64,000 nucleotides of DNA, from contig CBFFRP010000358.1 of the NCBI GenBank assembly GCA_965644295.1, forward strand, positions 1 through 64,000. The letters run 5' to 3'. Each line of letters starts with the position of its first letter. Position 1 is the first letter of the stretch. The translations under genes and the position numbers were made by a program. Positions 9,576-22,118 of the stretch are shown here, one piece after another. Below the pieces are notes generated by a model. The model made no database searches. It worked only from the letters and a program-made list of their open reading frames with translations, and was not told the origin of the DNA. The stretch is from Paraphysomonas bandaiensis. Lineage: Eukaryota > Chrysophyceae.

Positions 9576-9680
9576 CAGGCTTGCGTAACAATTAATTCGT
9601 TTTCAATTTAAATTAATTGGTTTTAAAAGTGATAACTTCACTTAATTATTATTATTGGTAAATGTTGCCAATTAATTGGC
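9576..9680 (+). mobile_element. MITE fragment with CAGGSCTGCGTAACAA end
   Basis: Starts CAGGCTTGCGTAACAATTAA and continues with AATTAATTGG-rich sequence typical of the family seen complete at 36768-36900. Only the left end is recognisable. Confidence 0.6.
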
Positions 9681-10309
9681 TGGATAAATTACATATATAG
9701 AATCTTACGATTTATATCTACTAAACTTAGGTACAAACCCACTATATATATGTTAGCATATAGTAGTTTGGATGTATGTGCACAGTCACGTTAGCATTTA
9801 TTAATCGTAGTAAGAGTTTGTATACACTTTAACCTCAGCACGCAAAAGTAATAATATATATATATATCATGTCAAAGATCGTTGGCAAAAAACAAACTGA
9901 GCACCTCCATATAACGATCATCTAGATACATATAGCATAATATAGTGTGATAGAATATTCAACTGCTTTGAAATATTCAAGTGTAGTAGTGTAAATGACG
10001 TTATAAGTGTATCCGTTAGGTAACAGTATCAGAGGAAGAGAAGTATGTGTGTGTGACAGAATACCTTGTTATAATACAGAGGATCCGTGGTGCGTATGTA
10101 CAACAGTAACGGACTAGAATGATTGAATAGCCATACTTATCATTCTTATTTATTCATCAGGATGGCATCGAATGAACAAATTTGATGATTAAATTTGTCA
10201 GTACCCTGGGATGAACTTTTATCTGGGTGCAGACTCGGAAATTGTTCAAAATGCAGATTCGAGAGAGTATTAGTCAAATTTCAGCGCGGTAGGGAATAAT
10301 AACTGATAA

Positions 10310-10476
10310 ATGATGTACCTGAACGAAGGTGAACTTGATGAAGAGAAATATAAGGAGGAGGAAGACGAAGGAGCCATTCGTTTACTTAAATACAACCGAA
10401 AGCGCCAAAAGGCACGCATCAAACCCCCAACACGATATCGTTGCATGAAGTATTTGTATTGTATATTGAAGAAGTG
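10310..10476 (+). pseudogene. Possible gene fragment cut by a transposon
   Basis: An open frame encodes about 56 residues rich in Glu, then Lys/Arg (NEGELDEEKYKEEEDEGA). The frame runs directly into a copy of the dispersed element at 10477, so the protein-like part stops there. It could be an exon fragment of a host gene truncated by insertion, or a chance acidic frame. No family recognised. The stretch 9681-10309 upstream shows nothing else. Confidence 0.3.
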
Positions 10477-11615
10477 GTTGCACCTTGGTGCTTGCGCCGA
10501 CGCACAAGCAGCTTCTGTAGCGCTAAATAGTAGGATAATAGAATTTGTGCTGATTAGTTATGGGTAGAGGTCTAACTAGTAGATCTAGCATTCAACTAGC
10601 CACTGTATCGAAATCATACGCGATGGGCAGAAACAGGGCCAAGGGCAAACATGGAGACGAACTTACAACAGCAGCCAAATGCGCAGACTGTGACCACAAC
10701 CTGGACAACATGGCGCATATGCTCCTCCACTGTACCCTGAGATCGCCCAACTACGTGAACAAGCCTTCCACACTCAGCAAACCCAGCTCACAAAACTCCA
10801 TGAGCAACGACAACCCATCCCCTGGCTACACACCGCTCTACAAAGACTGGCGAGGGCTGCATGGGATCCCACCACACCCCAGGTTGAGAGATACTGGACC
10901 GGACAACTAACAGCCTCGCAACTGGCAAATGCTTTCGGACACAACATCTCCACCACGTTACATGACCACCAGTTCCATAAACTCGAGAAATCCGTCACCA
11001 AAGTCCAGCTCCCCCTCTACAATGGAGGAATAAACATGCTCAAAAACAGAGGATGTCGATTTCACAGTAACGATGCGACAACAATGACATCAACCTCGAC
11101 TCATGCCAGCTCACAACCACATCACACATACCCTACCACCAACCCGACGATCCTCCAGCTACTTAAAGCAACATCCACCCCCAGAGCCGTGCCCCACACG
11201 AGACCCCGCCCTCAACGCAGGCCTGCCAACCCGATCCGGAGGCAGACAACACTCATTTCCGACAGAACTGTAACTACAACTAGAACTCCCAAAACCCCCG
11301 CTGCCACACATCCACAGCATGGCGCATCACCCCCCACACCTCGACTCGCATGCGGAAATGGACCACCAGACACACTACCCAAAGGACGACCACCAGACTA
11401 AACTTAAAACAAGGGATGGTTGCACCAAGGTGCTTGCAGCAATGCACAAGCAGTCCCGAGATAACTGAGCATTACATATTCTGTGTCACAATTAGTCTAA
11501 GAAATAGATAGATAAATGCAACAAGTTTTCTCATGTAATAATCAGATCTAATTATAGCCACTGTATCGGAATGAGTTTCTAACGCCTATTGCTAAATAAA
11601 AAGACTTTCAATATT
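10477..11615 (+). mobile_element. Composite element: two A-module copies around a GC-rich retroelement piece
   Basis: Module A (GGTGCTTGC-GCCGACGCACAAGCAGC, then TAAATAGTAGGAT) occurs at 10477-10540 and again, diverged, at 11418-11454 in the same orientation. The right end, TAACGCCTATTGCTAAATAAAAAGACTTTC at 11578-11607, is the reverse complement of the element end at 37050 and 61840. The GC-rich coding remnant 10560-11401 lies between. AGCCACTGTATCG is also present on both sides (10597 and 11562). Confidence 0.6.
10560..11401 (+). pseudogene. Non-LTR retrotransposon C-terminal remnant
   Basis: The frame at 10560-10910 contains CADCDHNLDNMAHMLLHC, the CCHC-type knuckle (C-x2-C-x8-H-x4-C) found after the reverse transcriptase domain in LINE-type elements. 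Just after it the coherent protein frame changes: a second frame from about 10750 to 11065 continues with helical, Gln-rich residues (e.g. TALQRLARAAWDPTTPQVER), so a frameshift is present. The last part (11036-11401) is low-complexity Thr/Pro/Arg. Much higher GC content and different codon use from neighbouring genes support a mobile origin. No catalytic domain remains. Confidence 0.6.
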
Positions 11616-11794
11616 TGTATAGCACTACCAATGTTTGTGAGAGGTTGAGCAGAGCTAAGACTGTTACAACTACATTTTTGCAAGCGAATGACACCTAGAC
11701 ACTTGAAATGTTAATGTTTCTGCGTGAAAATGTGGATGTTTCTTTGGGATGAGATTATAGTTCATAAAGTTAATCTAAAATCTATCAATAGAAT

Positions 11795-12085
11795 TAAAGG
11801 CAATTAATTGGCAATTATTGCCAATTAATTGCTTGCCAATAATTGGAGGCTAGATTAATAATTGCAATTATTATTGTTGGACACCTGTCACCAATTAATT
11901 GCCAATTAATTAATTATTTTTACGCAAGCCTGACACGTGCTTGTAATGAGTAACTAAGTTAATTAGACAATAATTGGCGCAATTAAATTGCAATTATTGC
12001 AATTATAATAATAATTATAATAATTATTGCGCGAGCTATAACTAATACTTGGAGTTTAATTGCAATTACTTGTTACGCAGCCCTG
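11795..12085. mobile_element. Two adjacent AATTGC-rich MITE copies
   Basis: Sequence rich in CAATTAATTGCCAATTA ends at 11932 (ACGCAAGCCTG) and a second copy ends at 12085 (GTTACGCAGCCCTG). Both match the right end of the 36768-36900 element. Left ends are unclear. The rest of 11616-12482 holds no gene. Confidence 0.65.
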
Positions 12086-12482
12086 ATAATCAGTCATTCA
12101 GTACTAGTACTGGATGAAATTCAAACAACTTAGAAATACAGGTTTAATTGCTCACAAACAGCAAAACTCAACAAATTCTTATTGACGCCATGGTTCCTGA
12201 GTTATAATACATCATAAAATCACATACAATACTGCGATAAATCAATAATAGACCTTATTGTTTATTCTTGAATATCACAATTACACGATAAATCACTAAA
12301 CCAGATACACAACGCACATATTCAACTATTGAGGCGGCTCACACATCGTTAAATACGGATACTAGAAATATGTGTAAATGTGACTCATAATTGAACCGAT
12401 TCTAACATTGTTACGTCTACGTCATCACAGAGAGCACAAAATAGCGGACGCCTAGGGTGGTAGCATATCACACTGCCGCTAT

Positions 12483-13737
12483 TCAATGAGTCGGTTGACG
12501 GGCGGACGATGTGCTCGGATGTAGTCCAGTGGGTGTACCACGAGTGGCCATCGGAGAGCTCAGACTAGTAGGCGCATTGGAGGTAGGATTGTCAATGCTA
12601 ACTGGCTTGCTCACTGCATGGGCATCAGGACCATATCCACCCCCAACCCCGTAGAGGAATTTCGTAGGCGTGCGCCCTCCACTCACATCACTGTTTCTAC
12701 GGGTCATAGAGAGCACAGGGGTCATAATACTGCTATTTGTTTTTGTTGGAGAGTTATGAAAAGAGGTCCGGCTACGCCGGGGCGACCCCACTGGAGTGCG
12801 AGATCGCGGTGTGCTTCCCTTCGATGGTGATAACTGCGGTGATCCAGGTGGACCGTACACTTTATACTCCTTGGCGGTGTGGGCACCCTTGGTGTTTCCT
12901 GAGGAAGCTCGAGCATTATAAGATTTACGCAGTAGAGTTGTAGATGGAGAGCTTGGATTTTCGGAATGGAAGTATGAGCCCGGCCCTCTGTTGGAGGCAT
13001 TGTCATCTCGAGATCCTATATCCGTAGTCAGTTACAGCATCTATAACAGACAAGGATTACTACCCGTAAATACCACATCGCCTCGCAGCACTGTAGAAGA
13101 TGGTGCCATTCGAGGCGAAGATCCCATAGTGGGGCGGCCAGCACTGGCGGGACGATTCAGCGATGGGCTGCTGTATGACTTGTTTAGAGTTGTAGTAAGG
13201 CGAGAGGAGTAGTCTTGGGACTCAGACGGGTAGTACTGCCCTGCAATTGAGTTATGCTAATATGAAAATACAGCATGGATGTAAACATGCCATATTACTA
13301 AACTTACCAGGCGGTGGGTAGAGTGCCTTGTCTCTCGAACTCGGAACCGCAAAACCACTGGGTGTTAGCTGCAAGAAAATTCAAATAATAGACATAGGTA
13401 TATGAACATTACGTGTCCACTAATGTAGTAGTCGCTTCTTTCTTTTTCAGACTTCCCTTTTGTCATTGGCTCTCTCTTGACAGGAGTCTTTGGAGTCCAG
13501 CCGTTTCTATATGGGCTAAACATGAGAGCAAATTTGATAGAGTCATAAATATGCACCTCTTCTCATCTAGTTCACGGATAAAGTGAGACCCTGGACCAAT
13601 GTGCTCCGAAGTAGATATCTGTGCGGCTTTCAGGGACCCCGACAGAGTACATAAGGACTTACCTTACTGATGTGCGGCTTATTCTTATGTGACCGCAGGT
13701 CAGGATAGAAGCGCGGTTCGTCTCCGAATATAGACAT
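12483..13737 (-). CDS. STPG-like Ser/Pro-rich putative flagellar protein
   Basis: Six exons, all in phase: 13737-13664, 13618-13557, 13515-13413, 13368-13308, 13240-13064, 13015-12483; introns are about 41-67 nt with GT-AG ends. The boundary of exon 1 at 13663/13664 depends on choosing AAG|GTAAGT. The start MSIFGDEPRFYPDL resembles the F-G-x-x-P-R-F segment before PGPG repeats in STPG/SHIPPO proteins. EHIGPGSHF and NRGPGSYF are two PG-type repeats, and TTTLNKSY/TTLLRKSY forms another repeat pair. The C-terminal ~150 residues are Ser/Pro/Thr-rich and disordered. STPG proteins bind axonemal microtubules; that role is inferred from the weak repeats. It is divergent from the IQ-motif gene. Confidence 0.7.
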
Positions 13738-14248
13738 AGGGAGGTCTACTGAGCTGAAGAATGCAAGATGCAAGATTAGCAGCAGCTAATCAGAACAACA
13801 CCAAGCAAGAGCAGCGCTGATATCGCAGGCAGCGATAGAATGATGATGCCATACGCTCACATGCCGAGAAACAACCGCCCGCAGTCGTATGATATACTGC
13901 TCTGTATACTGCTCTGTATACTGCTGTGCATATCTTAAATACTGTAACATAAAGTGTATAAATATCGCGTTTTTGCAGGTCAGAAAATTACTTTTTTCAA
14001 ATAATGCGGAAATCCTCCATGAAAAGGGCTGCATGGACAGTCGTACGTCGTAGTACAGTTGCAGGAGCGATAAGAATAACTGGCAACACTCAACACTGCT
14101 GCATATCCATGTCGCATATAGCTACCGGCCGTTAGATTCTACTTTTCTTGTATGCACTTGGAATAGCAATACCGAGTTGGTTCTATTTATAGCCGCTGAT
14201 TGAGTGAAGTGTAGAATAGCAATTCACGTCACCGGAAATTCCTCCGCC
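13738..14248. promoter_or_regulatory. Divergent intergenic region with ACTGCTGTA-type motifs
   Basis: Lies between two divergently transcribed genes. At 13894-13930, TATACTGCTCTG is tandemly repeated and followed by TATACTGCTGTGCA. This is the same motif seen upstream of other genes in the window (see findings). Otherwise nothing recognised. Confidence 0.5.
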
Positions 14249-16361
14249 ATGATTCATTCTAGTGACCAGAGCTTTGCCCCTATAGTGCCTGGTCATGTCT
14301 CCTGCTCCTCCTGCCATACCAGTGCCACGCAGCTGAAGATCAATAGAGAGCTGAAGCGGTGTGCTGTGTTAATATCACGACGTGAAAAAGAACTAGAAGA
14401 CAATAAAACACGACGTCGCAAAGAAGCCAAGTGCTGCACAGCGAGACCAGCCATGACGGCATCTGAGAGGTTCGTTCGTGTGTTGTAGGTAAAAATGATG
14501 TAATACTGTCCCCAAAGAAACATCGATGATAAGATCTTGAACCCCCTTCGCCAAGATAAACTTAAGCTGCGTAGCTTTCTGTCAAAAGTACGACGTATAA
14601 AACAGACACGAAAAATAGGAGATGATAGCTATAAAGTAAGATACGCGTACATAGTACGTATGTGACAGATAATGCCATATACTCTTAACAGAAACTTTTT
14701 GTGGAAAATATATTACCCCAAAAGAATAGGAGAGATAGCTTTCTCAAGCTCGAATCTGAGAAACAAGTAATTGTCAGTAATAGGCGTGCAACAATATTGG
14801 AAATGACCCATCATCTCGAGCTAACTTCCTCAGATAATGAGGTGAGTGGAACAGATTGTGCTAGGTGCTTGGTCAACGTTCTTTTTATACGTAGGAAGAA
14901 AATGTGCTAGAAACTACAGCGCATTTCTCTATTGGATTTCGGTGGCAGTTCATTGTGCTGGCTTGCTCACGAAGTAATGTTTTATACAATACACTACGCA
15001 TATTTCGAGGTCAAATGTTGCAACATGAATTACAGTGAGTTAGCTACTACATTGAAAATTAACACTAATTCTATATTCAGGTTTCGAAGTGCAGCTTTAA
15101 TTCAACGGTCGTGGAGACGCTCACATTATGTCCTGTGTGTGTCAGCGGTTGCAAAAAACTTCGTGCGGTCACCTCTGCGCTCTAATTCGTATAAGCTATT
15201 TCACGCGCGTTGCAAAGCGGCAGATATATTGCTACACTTTCTTGCTAGCGTAACCTCTAATTTGTACTCTAAATTGCGATCTTCTATAAGGTGAGTTCGC
15301 ACACTGGTAGAATTATGCACATATTTCTTGTGTGTATGATACTGCAAAAGTCGTTCCAGCCAATGTATTTTGTGAGTGTACGCTTTATACTGCATTGCGT
15401 GAGAAGGTTGTATGGTGATATATTGGTATTGGTTTTACCTCATATGTGTTTGATTTCGTACACCTCTGACCTTCCGATTTTGTATGTATTCCACAGACGC
15501 TTCCGATTTCTCCAGCGCATGACGCGGAGCTACTTGCAGATGCTCAACTACCGCACGCTCTTCCTCAGACTAGTATTTGATAGAGCTGTTCAAGTGCTTG
15601 ACCAGTTTGTTACGTATTTTCACAATAAGACTCGGATAACCTCGGCGATGCTCTCACAGATGAGCCGTCGAAATGACCCTTCTGTGATCCGAAGCATGCT
15701 TACATTGGAGTATTTTGAATATTTTTCGTCGGTATTTCATAGTAGAAGTAGTTGTGAACAAGCAGGCATAACGAAACTGGCAAATCTTCTTTCTTCCGGG
15801 TTACGCGATCACATTTCCATATTTCTGTTCAATGAGCTTAAGTCTTTGCTGATAAGGCTGAGACGAAGTCATAGATGCAAAGATTATACTGTTGAGCCAG
15901 AATTATCAATCTCCGACGCAAAAGCGTATATTGTTGAAGGCAACGATCCTATACGTAAGCGTGTGACGATAATTGAGTCCACATGGAACTGCATAGGTGG
16001 TGTACGCAATAAGCAATGTAAAAAAACTCCGCATCAACCAATTTTGTTACTTCGAATGCTCACGACAGAGGACATTACAAACAGCTTTCTGAATTTAGCA
16101 GTCGTTTGGACTCGAAATACGAGTTTCATTGCAAACACAACCGAGCTCAGAAGGGCGACGATTATGGGGGAAGCTGTGGTGGCTGTGCGATACGAAAAGG
16201 TCCCAACTCCACCGAGAGCGTTTCGGCGGTCGAGTTCTGTATTTCGAAGCACCGACGTGGGTACTGAGTCTAACAATCGGCAAAGACGCCTTGTCAGCCG
16301 GACAACAACTATGCCATGGGACATAGGCCGTAATTTTCCTCCCAATACAGATGTCACCTAA
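14249..16361 (+). CDS. IQ-motif basic protein, 574 aa
   Basis: Seven exons fit in phase: 14249-14469, 14518-14635, 14692-14841, 14895-15034, 15081-15290, 15351-15371 (21-nt micro-exon, least certain), 15497-16361. The protein is very basic. Exon 5 encodes AALIQRSWRRSHY, a good IQ motif (calmodulin/EF-hand light-chain binding); exon 7 begins RFRFLQRMTRSYLQM. Exon 1 has a Cys-rich start and a charged coiled segment (SRREKELEDNKTRRRKEAK). No enzymatic domain seen. The C-terminal ~100 residues are Ser/Arg/Thr-rich. IQ proteins of this kind are often cytoskeletal or axonemal; this is inference. ATG 14249 is the first in-frame Met; the frame is also open upstream. Confidence 0.72.
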
Positions 16362-17461
16362 CTACAGTTCTGTTAACTATGATAGAGACGAACCGACAGT
16401 AACTCCGCAATTTTTCGAAAATACTAATTCGGCTATAGATTGTATATTATTATTTGATATGATCCAAGCATTGTTTATATTTACATTTATACGACAAAAC
16501 GCATCCTGAGACTTGACTGATAAATGCGTCCACAACACATGTCACAAGTTGTGTAGTTTATCAATATTGTCAATATATATCCTACAGGTATTGATATTAT
16601 TAGCGATGCTATTGCATATATTGAATTTGAGTAACAGTTGTACGAATACAAGTAACCTTCAAAGTTTTTAGTTTTTGTGTAATACAGCATATATATATGA
16701 TACGCGATGGAGCATATTCTCTTGCTAGAGCTTATTTTGTGATACTTGCTATATATTATCGATATAATATATGTTACCTGTTACCCAACGAAACGTTAAT
16801 TGTATATTATGGATCAGCTTAATATAGAAGTATCTGTAGTTACAATGCAATGCAATATATCATAAACTGAATTAGAGAGAGTATCTGTTAAAGATACATG
16901 ATCGTCATCATTATGATCGTCATTATATCAGTTGTTATACTTCTAACTATTCCGTTGTGCATGAATATTATGTTTTATATTGTTACTCATATTTATCACT
17001 TTACTATGTTTATCACTTACATTCTAATAATCACAAACTTTGTTTTACTATATATATATATTATTACTAAGACCAATTCTTTATTCAATGTGGTCGTGTT
17101 ATGTTCATGCTCATAATAATACCACGCATCTCTCCACCTACAGACATAATATTATTCTGCATGTCAAGAGAATTGATCTATTATTACTGAGATCAATTCT
17201 TTATTTATATATTTGTTTTAAGATAATCTATCAATGTATGTGAAACTTATTTTATTGCCAGTGGATAGCGTTCTTTCAACTTATATACAGAGCCTGTCGA
17301 GACAGGGTTGAGACTACTTCTCGTCACTACTTCACCGTTTTCGCAGAGACAGTAAATATGCTAAACTGTACTGAGAAAAGAGTAAAGAGGGATTTTGATC
17401 TATATACTTTTTGCTTCTGAGTTCACTTTTTATCAGTGGCCTGTTGTACGATTAACTTAGG
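16362..17461. other. AT-rich spacer
   Basis: About 1.1 kb, very AT-rich, no supported gene. ATTACTAAGACCAATTCTTT (~17063) and ATTACTGAGATCAATTCTTT (~17183) are a diverged direct repeat. Hydrophobic open frames here follow from T-richness. Confidence 0.5.
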
Positions 17462-17892
17462 TTAATCCAAGAGAGTTCTACTTTTTAGAATTGCCCTCAA
17501 TAAAGTGGATTTGTCGTTAGAATAGAGTCGGTGTTCTTGGGGATAAGTACCGGAGAGATCTTTCTCCGGGAAACGAACGTGAGCCGCATATATAGTCAGT
17601 ATAATATAACGGTCTGCCCACTCATAGCCAAATAAATGCTTGTGTGGTACAAGGGACACTGCTTACTAATTAGTATAACTTGTGTAGACGTGTAAACGTC
17701 TTTGGACCTTGATGAATAAACAGGCATCGGGAATGGTCCCACCTCAAGTGCATCCGGGGTATTGGGCTGCCTGCTGCTGAAATCAAGCATCCGGACAGTT
17801 CGCCTTCTTAAGGACAGAGAGCAAAAGTAGTTGTATTTTGGTGGTTGCGGTGACGCACAAGCAGCTTTCGTAGAGCTAAATAGTAGGATATC
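17462..17892 (-). mobile_element. Dispersed element, module B plus A
   Basis: On the minus strand it runs from A (GCGGTGACGCACAAGCAGC at 17848-17866, TAAATAGTAGGATA to 17891) into B. B includes CAGGCAGCCCAATACCCCGG, a GGCTATGAGTGGGCAGA segment (~17600-17640) and the TTTATTGAGG end near 17505. Frames within B encode a recurring peptide (HKHLFGYEWADRY-type) also readable at 37380-37500 and 49720-49800, so B may derive from a transposon ORF. The same A-B order occurs at 37050-37540. Confidence 0.7.
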
Positions 17893-18224
17893 ATCAAAGT
17901 TAAGCATTAGTTAGTTAGTTAGTCAAATTGTCTGGCTATATTAGTTTTGACTCTGAAACGCCTATTCGTATGGATTGAGCATTACATATACACTATGGAT
18001 CGAGCTGAGCTCAAAATCAAGAGAAAAGACACATACAATATCGCAATATCGACCGTTCAAAGAAACAGTACCTTTTTACCTTTCTTAATGTAAAGAAAAC
18101 GTTATAATGAGAGGCCAACCTTCCCACCATTGTAATAGCCATTATAATAGCCATTAAGGGCAATAAATGGCCTTCGTCCTTAATGTTTTCCAACTTCTAA
18201 TTCAAATATTATGTGCTTATACTA

Positions 18225-18319
18225 TATAGTTGATAATTGCCAATTAATTGGAATTTAATTGCAATTCAATTAATTGTTACGCAGCCCTGGTGTCATCGCA
18301 AGCACTAAGGTGCACCATT
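18225..18319. mobile_element. MITE end abutting an A-module fragment
   Basis: 18225-18289 is the AATTAATTG-rich MITE with its GTTACGCAGCCCTG terminus. It is followed immediately by TGTCATCGCAAGCACTAAGGTGCA (18291-18314), an inverted A-module fragment. This is a nested or adjacent insertion. Confidence 0.6.
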
Positions 18320-18799
18320 TGTGTTCTATTACTCCAAGAAAACGCAGTGATCAAGCACGTAAACTTTGAACTAGATCCGTTGCACACAAAGAATTAAAAT
18401 TACTGATCTCAACACTTTCCATTTGGTGATCATCCGTTCTCATTAACCCCTGTTTATCACATACATGTTCACCAGTCACTTCTATGCCTTATATAGACAT
18501 ACAGAACGGAAATTGCTTTCCTTGTAACTGCATTCACCTGTTACAACTAGGAGTTGGTTTTATCTTTTCCACACTATTAACTCACTTCAATTGCACAATA
18601 TATTATTATCGCATCATGCAAAATAACTCGACGTGCTAACGTAACGGAAGATTATTCTGGGAAAAAACTGTGATAGTTATTCGAAGTTGCTAATTAAAGC
18701 CATCCACAAAATGCATATCAAAAGGTTGAGCAAAATAGAAAACAAAACACGGAAGCATATAAACAAAAATATATATATACTTACTTAATATTCAATACT

Positions 18800-19250
18800 T
18801 ACTTTGTCCTGCCTGCGCTGCGGGAGCGGTGGCGACGATGAGAGGAGGGCCTGTAATGTGTTCTGCTATGAGACCTGTCGCGCCAACTACTCGAAGTGGT
18901 CTGGTATCGCGGCTACCAGAGAGATATGAAGTGGTAATGGTAGGAGAAGATCAAACATTACGACAACCAGAAGCTCTTTGACGATAATGCTCTCGACCTT
19001 GAGTTCTACGTTCTCGACTATATCATCGATCCTTACGCCCCTGTGAAGTCGAATAAGAAGAACTATACTGAGGCATCAGATAGTTTGTGGGGAAACAACT
19101 AGGCTGCGTATTGGGGAGGGGATATGTTTCAGGGTATGTCGTTATAGGGGAACTGGATGAACTTGTTCGACTTGAGATAGATGATACTACAACTTTGAGA
19201 ATATTCGCTTTGAGAATCCCCTTCCTTCTCTCTGTCGTCACCTTGTTTCA
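18800..19250 (-). CDS. Possible RS-domain protein exons
   Basis: On the minus strand, 18892-18808 encodes a run rich in Arg/Ser dipeptides (SHRRHRSRSAGRTK) followed by a GTAAGT donor. Upstream, 19020-18964 encodes SRERRTQGREHYRQRASG, joinable by a ~46-nt GT-AG intron, and 19240-19030 holds Ser/Thr/Pro-rich residues. An ATG at about 19252 starts KQGDDREKEGDSQSEYSQ. The exon joins upstream are not resolved and no RRM is seen. RS domains are typical of splicing regulators. Adjacent sequence 18320-18799 has nothing recognisable. Confidence 0.3.
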
Positions 19251-19998
19251 TAGTAAAGAAACGTAAAGAGCACGCCAAAAACCTTCAGGTTTCTCAAGAA
19301 CCCAAAGTTCTGCCTCCAAATATAATTCGAACGGGTTCCTTTACGTTATATTCTAGGTGCTTTTCTTGAAGAGAAATCTAATATGAAACAAGGGGAGGCA
19401 TCAAGAATATATCTGCTACTTCAATTTCATCTCCTCCCCCTTCGAACCCACTTAGCTTTTGGAATATCAGAGGGATGAAATCCACTGTACGGTGTTAGTG
19501 TTGAACAATTTGACAACATAACAGATGTGTACATATACAGGAACAGTACATACTTGATGTCAACAAAAGACCAGACTATCAATGTCACTTTAACATGTGG
19601 AGAAGATGTTTTCTTGCTGTAGTCGCTTATTCCTCATATATTGACTTGAATTCAAGACCATATCTTCGTTGCAATAACGTCTGCAACACTTTCTTCGCCA
19701 GATTCAGAAAGAGACAGACGGTAGCTCATAATATCCTCTGTTTGTAGTGTGATATGGTTACATGGTTGTGTTAAACCTTGCAGCTCATGACTATGATCCA
19801 CATACACTGTTATACTGCTGTATACATATACCGTACATCATCTGCAGGATCTCCATATATATACACTGCTGTATCCCAGCCAGATCTGTACAATACGGCA
19901 CGTATTTCCATGGTATTGTGGAATACTATCATGATACGAGAGAGCACACTGCGCTGTGCACATCATGACAGGATCGATACTGCCCAATTCTAGAGCTA
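19251..19998. promoter_or_regulatory. Spacer and promoter-like region
   Basis: No gene. The last 200 bp contain TATACTGCTGTATA (19811-19824) and ATACACTGCTGTAT (19861-19874), 125-190 bp before the start codon at 19999. These match the motif upstream of other genes in the window. Confidence 0.5.
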
Positions 19999-21411
19999 AT
20001 GCAGAAGCTAATGCTGAGTTTGTGCCATTTACTTCTGTGTTGTCTCACTGCAGCTATCGCCAATGAGATGCCTCCGGTCCCTGGCTGCATGCGTTCAGCA
20101 TTCACTCAGAGGGGTTTGTTACAGGGGGCTCTGGAGAGGCGACCGGGGAATGATGGTAAATTGACTTTTCCCAGTAACGCTGCAGTGGAAATGGTCTCTG
20201 TATATCTGCGGGTTCATCCACGCAGGTTGTGTTCTATTGCTGACCTTTATTCGCTTGTGTTAACAATTGACTTAATAGAGTGCCACATTCCGATCCATTT
20301 GATGTGCCGTCAGCATCAACATTATCGTTCGCTTACACTCTGGATAATCTCTCGGATGAACAGCGTACTCGTACAGTTGTAAATTTATTTGTAAACTCTC
20401 AGGATCCAGCTGAATTCATGGCTATTCATGATTGGGTAACGTACCTGTTTTCCAACAGAACTGGCAGTATGATGGTACGTGATATTAACGATGCCACTTG
20501 TCCATGTCTGGCATATACAAATTTTATAAATTTGCTGTTAGTCTATTTTTTTAATTACACGCCTGAAATGCAGATTTTCAAATGTCCCCCTGGGAATATG
20601 CCGTCCTACATGTGTATGAGGAGAAGACTCATTTCCCAAGCTGAGGACCCCACCAATCCGTTAAATAATAAAACTATTGTGTATTTTCTTGAGGTACTAT
20701 TTAATATATGACATGCACTCTCTTGGTACCAGAAATGCTGCTCTATGTTTTATTTATGCTATAGCGAAAATTCCACCTATATGTGGTTATCTAAATTCTG
20801 CTGTTGGGATATACATATAGGATGATTACTTGCACCATAGAACTGCGACAGAAGAGCTAATAGGTGTGTTTCGGTCGCACAACCCCTGCTTCGCTGTGCC
20901 CTATGACTACCCTGATAGGTATGTATTGGGTGCACCCTACTGTCATGAATTATCTGCTCCTGCTAGATACCTAATGCCTGACCACAACGATGACGATGGG
21001 CATGTAACTATTGTTGCCGGTCAACATAGGCATTGGCGTACTGTTACGAGTACTACTGTAACTTTTGCAGGTCGTTTAGAAACAGTGCTCTATATGATAG
21101 CTCTGGATATACTTCCACATCCCTTGAACGACTATGACAACTCAGTTCATATCGCTTCCCTTGGTGCATCCATTCTCTCTCCTATTCCTGGCTTAGCATC
21201 ACATATTGAATCTTATAGAGAGTTTACCACAGTGTATACGCGCCCTGTTTACGAGGATTCGTCGGAGTATGTGTCACTATATCACAATTGGTTCGAAGAA
21301 GGGCGAAACTTGGCTAATTTCGCCAAATATAGCATAGAAAAGAATATATGGAATCTAGTTAGAATGTATAACGAGAGAAAATTGGATAACAGTTTGAGTA
21401 CTGAACTGTAG
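19999..21411 (+). CDS. Secreted or luminal protein of unknown function
   Basis: Three exons in phase: 19999-20225, 20279-20693, 20821-21411 (410 aa). The N-terminus is a clear signal peptide: MQKLMLSLCHLLLCCLTAAIA with a likely cleavage after AIA. The mature part is Cys-poor and contains possible N-glycosylation sites (SNRTGS, NNKTIV). LDNLSDEQRTRTVVNLFVNS looks like a structured core. No transmembrane segment follows, so it probably enters the secretory pathway as a soluble protein. A further small intron in exon 2 (near 20535-20575, GTCTAT...GCAG) is possible. I do not recognise the family. Confidence 0.65.
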
Positions 21412-22118
21412 ATAGCTCTTTATAAAAATCGCTTGTTGATGTAATTGTCGTATAATATAGCATAACATAACATCATGTCAGATTGCATTACTGTTAATTT
21501 CAGATCCGTGAATTTCTGTTGTAAAATATTGTTCTTATTGGCATGATATAGTAGTTTGAAGAACATAGATTAGCTTTCCCTTGAGGTGGGTCCACTCCCG
21601 GATGCTAATTTTTAGAAAAGAGCATAGTATCTTAATAATTTTCTTGTTACGTTGTGCTATATGATGCAGTACTTATTATGTAATTGAAGTTAGTTATAGT
21701 GTGCAATGTGCAATAGGTGAATAAACATAGTCACAAAGGAAATTAATTCAGATACTGATGTTTGACTATATAAGATATAGGAGTGACTAGTGAGCATATG
21801 GTAGAACGAGCGATATGTCTGAGAACATAATGTATGTATGTAGCAAACTGCTGAGATTAATTATTATAATTCTTTCTTTCTTGAAAGTACACTGTGTGCA
21901 AAAAGGCAAGGTTAAGGCTTACGTGTAGACCAAAATTTGCTGCAGTGTAATTGTCAAAAATCTAAAATATTAATATTGTGGGTGTAAAGAATACATGTTA
22001 TAATTACACTTAATAAATTTTATATTAGTTGTAACGTGAAAATGTAACGGTTACATTTTATACATACATTGTATATATATAATATTTTGTAATATTCATA
22101 TATATATAGTATGCAGAA
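21412..22118. other. AT-rich spacer
   Basis: No gene seen. A short TTGAGGTGGGTCCACTCCCGGATGCT stretch (about 21582-21607) resembles part of module B of the dispersed element. The rest is AT-rich. Confidence 0.45.

Noticed and set aside
10477-11454. Two A-module copies as LTRs of a retrotransposon
   Set aside because: The copies are only partly similar, and A occurs elsewhere in inverted arrangement, so they are not paired LTRs.
12618-13212. Plus-strand frames opposite the STPG-like gene
   Set aside because: They are shadows of the minus-strand exons, cross its introns, and have no protein character.
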